Assembly: GCA_030055575.1 (NCBI GenBank)
Contig: JASFYL010000005.1
Coordinates: 1-45,153, forward strand
Direction: 5' to 3'
Length of the DNA: 45,153 nucleotides
DNA from: Thermoproteota archaeon
GTDB taxonomy: Archaea; Thermoproteota; Methanomethylicia; Methanomethylicales; Methanomethylicaceae
Shown here: positions 37,443 to 45,153 of the stretch, one piece after another
Layout: each line of letters opens with the position of its first letter
How positions within the stretch are numbered: position 1 is the stretch's first letter
Made by a program: the position numbers and the translations under genes
Notes under the pieces: generated by a model
Told to the model about the DNA's origin: nothing
What the model saw: only the letters and a program-made list of their open reading frames with translations
Database searches by the model: none

Positions 37443-38531
37443 GTGAAGAAGTACCTCTTCGTAGAGGAGAGGTTCAGAGAAGTGCTCAAGAGGTGGGGGT
37501 ACAGGGAAGTTAGAACCTCCACGATGGACTACTTCGACATAATCAGGGGCGGCGCAGGGGAAGGGTTTACGGACTCGATCTTCAAGGTCCAAGACTCGGA
37601 CGGCAGACTACTTTCGCTAAGGGGGGAGGTCACCACTCAGATCGCCAGGATGCTAGCATCAAAGGCAAAAGACGAGGGTAGGCTCTGCTATATTGCAAAC
37701 TGCATAAGGTACATTGAGGCTAAGAACCTTTCGCTTAGGGAGTATTGGCAGGCGGGCGCAGAGCTGATAGGCGGGGAGAGGGTAGCCTCGGACGCGGAGG
37801 CGGTTGCCCTAGCCCTCGAGATGCTTGATTCGGCGGGCATCCCGGCGAGTGTCGACCTGGGCAGCATGAGCGCGATCAGGGAACTGATGGATCACTTCAG
37901 GATAAAGGACTACAGGAGGGTGGTGAAGGCGATAAGTATGAAGTCTGTCGATGAGCTGAAGAAACTGACCTGCGACAGGCATGCAATCAGGGCATTCAGC
38001 CTTCTGATGTCCAAGAGGGGGAAGGCTGAAGTCGTCAAAATGGTCTCAGAGGAGGCGGGATGCCTTGAAGGTGAGTGGAGATACTTCAGGGACCTCTATT
38101 GCGCACTCGATGCCTACGGATACGCCTCAAGGGCGAATGTGGACCTCAGCACGATGAGGGAGTTAGAGTACTACAACGGGGTGGTCTTCGAACTCTTCCT
38201 CGGTGGCATTGGGCTACCGATCGGTGGCGGCGGGAGGTACGACATCATGATGGAGCAGTTCGGGCTGGACTCTCCAGCCACCGGGTTCGCGCTCAGTGTG
38301 GATCTATGCGTCAGAGCTCTCAGTAAGTCCGATAACAACGGGGTAGGGGACGACAGGGTGCTTAGGGTCTTCTACGAGGAGGGGTACATGGAGAAGGCGG
38401 TAGGGCTCGTAAGGCGACTAAGGTCGACAGGGAGGGCATGCACGCTGGACAAGTACAAGGGGGAGCAGGCGGGCCTGCGCGTGGGGGAGCGGGTCGTGTG
38501 GATCGAGACCGGTGACGAATATGAGCTCTGA
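37443..38531 (+). CDS. hisZ: ATP phosphoribosyltransferase regulatory subunit HisZ (N-terminal coding extends upstream; see frameshift finding)
   Basis: 362 aa; VEERFREVLKRWGYREVRTSTMDYFD, LLSLRGEVTTQIARM, YWQAGAELIGG, LPIGGGGRYD. Upstream same-frame codons encode FQTPRGFRDLGPEE without a canonical start. Confidence 0.9.
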   Translation: MKKYLFVEERFREVLKRWGYREVRTSTMDYFDIIRGGAGEGFTDSIFKVQDSDGRLLSLRGEVTTQIARMLASKAKDEGRLCYIANCIRYIEAKNLSLREYWQAGAELIGGERVASDAEAVALALEMLDSAGIPASVDLGSMSAIRELMDHFRIKDYRRVVKAISMKSVDELKKLTCDRHAIRAFSLLMSKRGKAEVVKMVSEEAGCLEGEWRYFRDLYCALDAYGYASRANVDLSTMRELEYYNGVVFELFLGGIGLPIGGGGRYDIMMEQFGLDSPATGFALSVDLCVRALSKSDNNGVGDDRVLRVFYEEGYMEKAVGLVRRLRSTGRACTLDKYKGEQAGLRVGERVVWIETGDEYEL

Positions 38532-39174
38532 AGCGGCAGAGGGCAACAGGCTGATAATTGCAGTGCCAAACAAGGGGCGCATGCGGGACCCTACAGTCAA
38601 GGTCCTGGATGGCGCCGGAATCAGGCCCCTGGAGGGCGAGAGGGTCTACTTCACCAAAACCACTGACCCAGGGGTAGACCTGATCTCAGTCAGGGCGGCG
38701 GACATACCGGTCTACGTCTACTACGGGATAGCTGACCTCGGCGTCACAGGGAGGGACATCGTCGCCGAGACGGGGCTCGAGGTCTACGAGCTCGCCGACC
38801 TCGGGTTCGGAAGGTGCGACCTTGTCGTGGCCGTCAGGAAGGACAGCGGCATATCCGATCCTGCTGAAATTCCCCATGGCTCGAAGGTAGCCACGGAGTT
38901 TCCAAAGGTGACCACCGATTACTTCAACGAGCTCGGGACCCAGGTCGAGACTATCACGCTCAGGGGGGCTGTTGAGATAGCTCCGACGCTTGGGCTTGCG
39001 AATGCTATTGTCGACATCTCTAGCACGGGGACCACCTTGGAGAGGAACTCACTGGTCGCGATAGGGGTCGTGATGAGCTCCTCAGCCAGGCTCATATGCA
39101 ACAAGATATCCTACAAGACAAAATATGATAAGATCGAGGCGCTTACAGAGAGGTTGAAGGGGTTGAGGTCTTGA
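38512..39174 (+). CDS. hisG: ATP phosphoribosyltransferase (short form)
   Basis: 220 aa; IAVPNKGRMRDPTVKVLDGAG, ADLGVTGRDIVAE, VDISSTGTTLERNSL; GTG 38512 or ATG 38521. Confidence 0.95.
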   Translation: MTNMSSEAAEGNRLIIAVPNKGRMRDPTVKVLDGAGIRPLEGERVYFTKTTDPGVDLISVRAADIPVYVYYGIADLGVTGRDIVAETGLEVYELADLGFGRCDLVVAVRKDSGISDPAEIPHGSKVATEFPKVTTDYFNELGTQVETITLRGAVEIAPTLGLANAIVDISSTGTTLERNSLVAIGVVMSSSARLICNKISYKTKYDKIEALTERLKGLRS

Positions 39175-40463
39175 AGGTAATCGGGTACGGAGAGTATAGG
39201 CACATCACGAGCCAGTCCATCCCCAAGGAGACCATAGACTATGTCTCATCCATAATAAGCCGCGTGAAGGCAGAAGGCGATTCTGCGCTCGTCGAACTCA
39301 CCGAGAGGTTCGACAAAGTGAAGCTCTCGCCTGCGGACCTCAGGGTGGAATGGGGCGAGTTGAGGAGAGCCTACAACGCAATCCCCAGCGCCCTGAGGGA
39401 TGCGCTCAGGAACTCCGCGGGGAGGATCAGGGATTTCCAAGAGCTCCAGAAGCCCGAAGGGTTCACTACTACGATTGTCCCAGGCGCATCTGCCGGGGTG
39501 GTCTTCGACCCGATCCAGTCCGTTGGGGTCTATGTCCCCGGGGGGAGCGCAGCGTACCCTTCCACGGTACTGATGACTGTGATACCAGCCAAGGTCGCGG
39601 GCGTCGACAGGTGCGCGGTCTTCACGCCCCCCGGAAGGGACGGGAAGGTTCCGGATGCGATACTGGCCGCGGCGTACCTAGCCGAGGCCGATGAGGTCTA
39701 CAGGGTCGGGGGTGCCCAGGCGATCGCTGCTATGGCTTACGGGACCGAACGGATAAAGAGGGTCGAGAAGATCTTCGGACCGGGGAACATCTACGTGACG
39801 GTCGCGAAAATGCTGGTCGCTTTGGATGTAGCCGTGGATATGCCAGCAGGTCCGAGTGAGCTGTTGGTCTATACAGAGGGATTCGACAAACCAGAGTGGC
39901 TGGCATACGACATACTAGCCCAGGCAGAGCACGACCAAAGGTCACGCGCCATACTGGTCACCACGGACAGGGACCTCGCTGAGAGGGTTGCCGAGGTCGT
40001 CAATAAGGAGGGGCGAGAATCGCCGAGGCGAGAGATACTAGAAAAGAGCGTCGGGGAGGCGGCCGCCATAGTCGTTTGCACGCGCGAGGAGGGGGTGAGA
40101 GTAATCAACGAGGTCGCGCCGGAGCACCTCGAGCTTGTCGGGGAGGGGGCAGAGGAGGTCTTCAGGCTCGTGAGGAATGCAGGGGCAGTCTTCATCGGCG
40201 AGTACTCGCCAGTCCCACTCGGGGACTACACGGCAGGCACCAACCACGTCCTGCCGACCATGGGGTGGGCAAGGAGGGCTTCCCCACTCTCGGTGCGGGA
40301 CTTCATGAGGGCTCGCGAGTTCCTTAGATGCACAAGGGACGGATTGATCCGCATAGCTGGGGACGCGGAGATCATAGCAACATCGGAAGGGCTGCTGAAC
40401 CACGCCAGGGCAGTAAGGGCTAGGATAGGAACCGAAGAAAAACACGGCTGCGGAGGGGGCTAA
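39171..40463 (+). CDS. hisD: Histidinol dehydrogenase
   Basis: 430 aa; VGVYVPGGSAAYPSTVLMTVIPAKVAG, GPGNIYVTVAK, DMPAGPSELLVY, AEHDQRS, GTNHVLPT. Confidence 0.97.
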   Translation: MKVIGYGEYRHITSQSIPKETIDYVSSIISRVKAEGDSALVELTERFDKVKLSPADLRVEWGELRRAYNAIPSALRDALRNSAGRIRDFQELQKPEGFTTTIVPGASAGVVFDPIQSVGVYVPGGSAAYPSTVLMTVIPAKVAGVDRCAVFTPPGRDGKVPDAILAAAYLAEADEVYRVGGAQAIAAMAYGTERIKRVEKIFGPGNIYVTVAKMLVALDVAVDMPAGPSELLVYTEGFDKPEWLAYDILAQAEHDQRSRAILVTTDRDLAERVAEVVNKEGRESPRREILEKSVGEAAAIVVCTREEGVRVINEVAPEHLELVGEGAEEVFRLVRNAGAVFIGEYSPVPLGDYTAGTNHVLPTMGWARRASPLSVRDFMRAREFLRCTRDGLIRIAGDAEIIATSEGLLNHARAVRARIGTEEKHGCGGG

Positions 40464-40467
40464 AGCG

Positions 40468-41568
40468 TTGGATATCGACGAATTTGTGGTCGAGCGGCTC
40501 AGACCCCTCCTTGGAGAGAGGAAGCGGACTGAGACTTACTTCGACTTGGCGGGCGAGAGGAAGGTCCGGATGGGGCTGAACGAGAACCTGCTTGTGAACC
40601 GGTTCTTCTCGGACACGCTCCTCTTTGAGGCGGTGAAGAGGCTTGACGTGAGGGAGTACCCTCCCCCTAAGGGGTGGACCGCGGTCAGGGCGATAGCCGA
40701 GGAGATGGGAGTGTGGGAGGACGAGGTCCTAGTCGGGAACGGTTCGGACGAGATCCTGGACTTGGTGGCGAAGGTGTTTCTTTCCTCTGACGGTTGCGAG
40801 GCGCTGATAGTCGACCCGACATTCGAGATGTACAGGTTTTACGCACTCCTTGCCGGCGGGCGCGCGAGGCAGGTCTTGACGAGCAGGGATTTCCGGCTGA
40901 ATGCGGACAGTGTCCTGTCCGAAATAGGCGAGGACACCAAGGTGATATTCATCTGCTCCCCGAACAACCCGACCGGTAGGCAGTTCGATAGGGACGAGGT
41001 TCTGAGGGTAGTGGAGGAGAGCGGCAGGATCGTTGTCCTGGACGAGGCGTATGTCGACTTTGCCCCTTACTCCCTCTCGGGCGAGTGCACGAAGTACGAG
41101 AACTTGCTCGTGCTGAGGACATTCTCGAAGGCGTTTGGGATAGCTGCGCTGAGGGCAGGTTACTGCCTCGGCAACTCGAGGATCATAGAGTGGCTGCGCG
41201 CAGCGCAAAGCCCCTTCAGTGTGAACTCGGCCGCCCAGCAGATGGTAAGGCTAGTACTAGAGAACAGGAAAGTCTACGACTCTTTCGTGAAACAGGTCAT
41301 TGAGGAGAGGAACTACCTCACGGCTGAGCTCGAGATGGTCCCGGGTGTGGAGGCATACGAGTCGGACGCCAATTTCATACTCTTCAGGCTACCCGACAGT
41401 GCCCCCTCAAAGGAGGTCGTGAGGCGACTCAGCGAGTCTGGCCTCGAGGTGAGGGATAGGGGGAGCCTACCGCTCCTTGAGAACTGCGTGAGGGTAACGG
41501 TCTCCACGAGGGAGAACAACCTAAAGTTCATAGAGAGGCTTAAGGAAGTGATGGGGGAGTTAGCTTGA
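40468..41568 (+). CDS. hisC: Histidinol-phosphate aminotransferase
   Basis: 366 aa; GNGSDEILDLVAKVF, SPNNPTGRQF, LDEAYVDF, LRTFSKAFGIAALRAGY. Confidence 0.95.
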   Translation: MDIDEFVVERLRPLLGERKRTETYFDLAGERKVRMGLNENLLVNRFFSDTLLFEAVKRLDVREYPPPKGWTAVRAIAEEMGVWEDEVLVGNGSDEILDLVAKVFLSSDGCEALIVDPTFEMYRFYALLAGGRARQVLTSRDFRLNADSVLSEIGEDTKVIFICSPNNPTGRQFDRDEVLRVVEESGRIVVLDEAYVDFAPYSLSGECTKYENLLVLRTFSKAFGIAALRAGYCLGNSRIIEWLRAAQSPFSVNSAAQQMVRLVLENRKVYDSFVKQVIEERNYLTAELEMVPGVEAYESDANFILFRLPDSAPSKEVVRRLSESGLEVRDRGSLPLLENCVRVTVSTRENNLKFIERLKEVMGELA

Positions 41569-42140
41569 CGAGGGAAGGCGAACGCGAAAGGAGGACACGC
41601 GAGGTAAACATAAGAATCCGCGTTTGTCTGGACGGACCAGGGGAGCTCACCGGAAGCACTGGGTCCGCCTTCATGGACCACATGCTCAGGACCTTGGCGA
41701 AGCACGCGTCGTTTAGGGTAGACTTGAAAGCCGAAGGGGACCTCAGGCATCACATAATAGAGGACACCGCGCTGGTCCTCGGGGAGGCTGTGGACGCGGC
41801 GCTTCTTGAAAGAAAGGGAATAAGGCGTTTCGGATACGCTTATGTGCCTATGGACGACGCCCTAGCAAGAGCCGTAATCGACTTGGGCGGAAGGGCATAC
41901 AGCAAGGTCAGGCTCGGGACTAGGGGCGAGTCGATCGAGGACACGAAGGTCGAGGACATAGTCCACTTCCTCGAGTCCCTGGCATCGGCACTGAAGTGTA
42001 ACATGCACATAAGGGTTCTTTACGGAACGAACGATCACCATAGGGTCGAGGCAGCCTTCAAGGCGCTCGCTCTCGCGCTGAGGGAGGCGGTATCGGTGAC
42101 TGGCAGCAGCGAGGTCCCTAGCGCGAAGGGGGTCATCTGA
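41565..42140 (+). CDS. hisB: Imidazoleglycerol-phosphate dehydratase
   Basis: 191 aa; FMDHMLRTLAKHASF, DLRHHIIEDTALVLGEA, GTNDHHRVEAAFKALA. Confidence 0.97.
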   Translation: MTREGERERRTREVNIRIRVCLDGPGELTGSTGSAFMDHMLRTLAKHASFRVDLKAEGDLRHHIIEDTALVLGEAVDAALLERKGIRRFGYAYVPMDDALARAVIDLGGRAYSKVRLGTRGESIEDTKVEDIVHFLESLASALKCNMHIRVLYGTNDHHRVEAAFKALALALREAVSVTGSSEVPSAKGVI

Positions 42141-42748
42141 TGAAGGTCGCTGTGCTGGATCTTGGGATGGGGAATCTCCTGAGCATCAGGAGAGGGCTAG
42201 AGAGAGCGGGGGCTGAAGTTGTGGTGGCACAATCAAACGGGGAGGCTGCCTGTGCCGACGCTCTCGTGCTTCCAGGCGTGGGAGCTTTCAGGGACGGAAT
42301 CAGGGCGCTGAGGGAGAGGTTCGGGGAGGCGACCGATGCCGCGTGTCAAGGGAAAATCCCGATTCTCGGAATCTGCCTCGGGATGCAGCTCCTCTTCACG
42401 AGGAGCTACGAGGGCGGGGAGCACCACGGGCTGGGGGTAATCAGAGGAGATGTTGTTAAGCTGCCACCCACGGTGAAGGTCCCGCACATGGGGTGGAACA
42501 GCATCAAAGTCCTGAGGGAGGGAGAACTTACGCGAGGGATCGGGGACGGGGAGTACTTCTACTTCGTCCACTCGTATTACTGCCTGCCAGCAGAAGGCTC
42601 GGTCACGATAGCCGCGACGGAGTACGGGTCAACATTCCCGGCAGTCGTGGAGAAGGGGGCGGTCTTCGGCACCCAGTTCCACCCAGAGAAGAGCGGCAGC
42701 GCAGGCGGGGCAGTGATAAGAAACTTTTTGGAGGCTGTGAAGCGCTAA
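42140..42748 (+). CDS. hisH: Imidazole glycerol phosphate synthase, glutamine amidotransferase subunit
   Basis: 202 aa; MGNLLSIRRGLERAGAEV, GICLGMQLLF, GTQFHPEKSGSAG. Confidence 0.97.
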   Translation: MKVAVLDLGMGNLLSIRRGLERAGAEVVVAQSNGEAACADALVLPGVGAFRDGIRALRERFGEATDAACQGKIPILGICLGMQLLFTRSYEGGEHHGLGVIRGDVVKLPPTVKVPHMGWNSIKVLREGELTRGIGDGEYFYFVHSYYCLPAEGSVTIAATEYGSTFPAVVEKGAVFGTQFHPEKSGSAGGAVIRNFLEAVKR

Positions 42749-43464
42749 TGAAGATCAGAGTGGTACCTGCGGTCGACATATCGAAAGGCAAGTGCGTCAG
42801 GCTTACGAAAGGAAGGATCGATGAGAGCAAGGTCTACTACGACGACCCCCTCGAGGCAGCGAGGAGGTGGGAAGGCGAGGGAGCGGAGTGGATCCATGTG
42901 GTGGACTTGGACGCTGCCGTAGGGGTCGGCAACAATGCCGAGCAGGTGAAGCGCATCATCGCAAACACAGGCGTGGAGGTCGAAGTTGGAGGCGGGGTGA
43001 GGAGCCTCGAGGCCGCGAGGGAGTACATCGGAGCGGGTGCCGGGAGGATCATCCTAGGCACCGGAGCCCTCGACGCCAACCTGGTAAGGGCTAGCATCAA
43101 GGAATTTGGCGCGGAGAAGGTAATGGCTGCGGTGGATCACATCGGGGGCAGGGTTGCGGTGAAGGGTTGGAAGGAGATGGTAGGCATCGACGCTGCCCTG
43201 CTCTGCAGGAGGCTGGAGGACCTCGGTGTAAGGATCTTCATGATGACTTCGATAGACCGGGACGGGACGATGAAGGGACCTAACATCGAGTACTCGCTGA
43301 TGGCGGTCTCGGAGATCAGGGGGGAGGTGTACTTGGCAGGCGGCTTCTCGAGCCTCTCAGACCTGGCGGTACTGAGGGGTTCGAGGGCTGCAGGGGTGAT
43401 CCTGGGTAAGGCGCTCTACGAGGGCGCATTCACGCTTAAGGAAGCGATGGGGGTGGTTGGGTGA
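42748..43464 (+). CDS. hisA: Phosphoribosylformimino-AICAR ribotide isomerase
   Basis: [54 protein letters not shown] at 42748 overlaps the hisH TAA. Confidence 0.97.
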   Translation: MKIRVVPAVDISKGKCVRLTKGRIDESKVYYDDPLEAARRWEGEGAEWIHVVDLDAAVGVGNNAEQVKRIIANTGVEVEVGGGVRSLEAAREYIGAGAGRIILGTGALDANLVRASIKEFGAEKVMAAVDHIGGRVAVKGWKEMVGIDAALLCRRLEDLGVRIFMMTSIDRDGTMKGPNIEYSLMAVSEIRGEVYLAGGFSSLSDLAVLRGSRAAGVILGKALYEGAFTLKEAMGVVG

Positions 43465-44264
43465 CGCTGACGAAGAGGATCATACCTTGCCTGGACGTCG
43501 ACAAGGGCAGGGTGGTCAAGGGTATAAAGTTCGTGAACCTAAGGGACGCGGGCGACCCGGTAGAGCAGGCGCTGGAATACGAGCGGCAGGGGGCTGACGA
43601 GATCGTCTTTCTGGACATCACGGCTTCGTCGGACAACAGGGAGACGATGTTAGAAATCGTTAGGAAGACGGCGTACGAGCTCTCGATCCCCTTCACCGTG
43701 GGGGGCGGGATAAGGAGCTACGCCGACGTTAGGAGGGTTCTTATGGCTGGGGCGGACAAGGTCTCGCTGAACACTGCCGCCGTCAAGAACCCCAAGCTGA
43801 TCACAGAGGGAGCGGAGATCTTCGGCAGCCAGTGCATAGTGGTCGCAATAGACGCGAAGAGGGTGGGCTGCGAAGAACCGAGGTGGGAGGTCTATACGCA
43901 CGGGGGTCGGGTCGCGACCGGGATCGACGCGGTCGCTTGGGCGGTGAAGGCGGAGGAGATGGGAGCTGGCGAGATCCTGCTGACGAGCATGGACTTTGAC
44001 GGGTCGAAGGATGGGTATGACGTAGAGCTCACCAGGCGGGTATCGGAGAGCGTCAACATACCCGTCATCGCGTCCGGAGGCGCAGGGAATCCTGCCCACA
44101 TATACGAGGCGCTCACCGCTGGGAAGGCGGACGCGGCACTGGCAGCATCAATATTCCACTATGCCGAGTTCACCGTGGGCGAGGTGAAGGAGTACCTGCT
44201 CGAGAGGGGCGTGCCTGTGAGGACCGTGCGGGGCGCTGTAAGATCCTGTAAGAATGCGGTATGA
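43461..44264 (+). CDS. hisF: Imidazole glycerol phosphate synthase, cyclase subunit
   Basis: 267 aa; [71 protein letters not shown]. Confidence 0.98.
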   Translation: MTLTKRIIPCLDVDKGRVVKGIKFVNLRDAGDPVEQALEYERQGADEIVFLDITASSDNRETMLEIVRKTAYELSIPFTVGGGIRSYADVRRVLMAGADKVSLNTAAVKNPKLITEGAEIFGSQCIVVAIDAKRVGCEEPRWEVYTHGGRVATGIDAVAWAVKAEEMGAGEILLTSMDFDGSKDGYDVELTRRVSESVNIPVIASGGAGNPAHIYEALTAGKADAALAASIFHYAEFTVGEVKEYLLERGVPVRTVRGAVRSCKNAV

Positions 44265-44299
44265 AACCCATTGATGAGTAGCGGAAGAGGGGTGCGAAG

Positions 44300-44962
44300 A
44301 TGGCAGAAGAGACGGAAAATGCAGGCGTGAGGATAGGCGCGGAGGAGATCAACAAGCTGGTCGGTTCTCTAGACTTTGCGAAGCTGGGCGGCATAATCCC
44401 GGTCGTGGTAGTGAGCGAGGACGGGAAGGTGCTGATGCTCGCGTTCATGGACGAGGAGGCGCTGAGGAAGACGCTGAGCACGGGGATGATGCACTACTGG
44501 TCAAGGTCCAGGAAGAGGCTCTGGATGAAAGGGGAGGAATCGGGGCATTATCAGTACGTACTCGGGGTGTACGCGGACTGCGACTCGGATTCTCTACTCT
44601 TCAAAGTAAAACAGGTGGGGAAGGCGTGTCATACAGGGGAGGCGACCTGCTTCCACAAACAGGTGGTAGGATACTTAGCGCCATGGGAGGTACTCACGGA
44701 GCTCGAGGAGGTCGTCAAGGAGAGGATCTCGAGCCCACGGGAGGGCTCTTACACTTCGAAGATCGCCTCGGGCGGATTGGTGAAAGCCGCTAAGAAGGTC
44801 GGCGAGGAAGGCGTCGAGGCGGCTCTGGCAAGCGTCGCTGAGGGTAAGGATAGGGCGGTCAGCGAGGCTGCGGACTTGCTCTACCACCTGATAATACTCC
44901 TGCAGATGAAAGGAGTCAGTCTGGAGGAAGTATACAGGGAGCTGAAGAAGAGGAGGAAGTGA
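44300..44962 (+). CDS. hisIE: Bifunctional phosphoribosyl-AMP cyclohydrolase / phosphoribosyl-ATP pyrophosphatase
   Basis: 220 aa; VLMLAFMDEEALRKTLSTGMMHYWSRSRKRLWMKGEESGH (HisI) plus SKIASGGLVKAAKKVGEEGVEAALAS (HisE). Confidence 0.95.
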   Translation: MAEETENAGVRIGAEEINKLVGSLDFAKLGGIIPVVVVSEDGKVLMLAFMDEEALRKTLSTGMMHYWSRSRKRLWMKGEESGHYQYVLGVYADCDSDSLLFKVKQVGKACHTGEATCFHKQVVGYLAPWEVLTELEEVVKERISSPREGSYTSKIASGGLVKAAKKVGEEGVEAALASVAEGKDRAVSEAADLLYHLIILLQMKGVSLEEVYRELKKRRK

Positions 44963-45009
44963 TGATCGAGTCCGGGACTCAGGCATCCCGGCGACGAAGC
45001 AGCATTCGC

Positions 45010-45153
45010 TCAGGGCCTTGCTTGGCTCTCCTGCTCCAGCTTTTCCTTCACATCCTTGAGGGCCTCTGTCAGCCTCAGCTGCCTCCCCTTTTCCTTCATC
45101 GCGATCGCAATATCGTATACCTCCTCCACACTCTCAAAGTGGAGTGCCCTCAC
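45010..45153 (-). CDS. C-terminal end of a minus-strand CDS truncated by the window edge
   Basis: Reverse strand reads ...VRALHFESVEEVYDIAIAMKEKGRQLRLTEALKDVKEKLEQESQARP*; open to the edge. Confidence 0.45.
   Translation of the reverse strand: MRALHFESVEEVYDIAIAMKEKGRQLRLTEALKDVKEKLEQESQARP

Noticed and set aside
42493-42747. N-terminal 85 aa of the 323-aa track ORF 42493-43464
   Set aside because: This part overlaps hisH in another frame; true hisA starts at ATG 42748.

Overview
The window is about 45 kb of gene-dense, housekeeping-type archaeal chromosome. I call it archaeal from the YchF/Obg-type GTPase, geranylgeranyl reductase family protein, ZPR1-type protein, Hjc-like resolvase, TadA/TadC pilus-type genes, TATA-like promoters, and a Cren7-like small protein. 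Main content, left to right: (i) a decayed B12-binding radical-SAM pseudogene at the left edge; (ii) phenylacetate-CoA ligase plus an ACT-domain protein; (iii) a 50-aa ORF missing from the supplied track that looks like a zinc-ribbon version of the chromatin protein Cren7; (iv) an aminotransferase, MarC, an HD-domain protein, a PiT phosphate transporter and a convergent DUF47/PhoU-like gene; (v) LUD/CCG iron-sulfur oxidoreductases flanking a bacterial-type grpE-dnaK-dnaJ operon; (vi) a YchF/AIM24/NUDIX/Hjc-like/PDCD5-like cluster; (vii) assorted metabolic genes; (viii) a small type IV pilus-like locus (pilin, ATPase, TadC) divergent from a secreted beta-propeller protein; (ix) nrdD-nrdG; (x) a complete co-directional histidine operon hisZGDCBHAF-IE. 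The observations I would most like followed up are the zinc-ribbon Cren7-like ORF (2809-2961), the apparent +1 frameshift separating the hisZ start region from its conserved N-terminal motif (37373-37443), an Asp-to-Ser change in the DnaK phosphate-binding motif, and the radical-SAM pseudogene. I saw no CRISPR array, rRNA, convincing tRNA, transposase, prophage or recognisable defence system.
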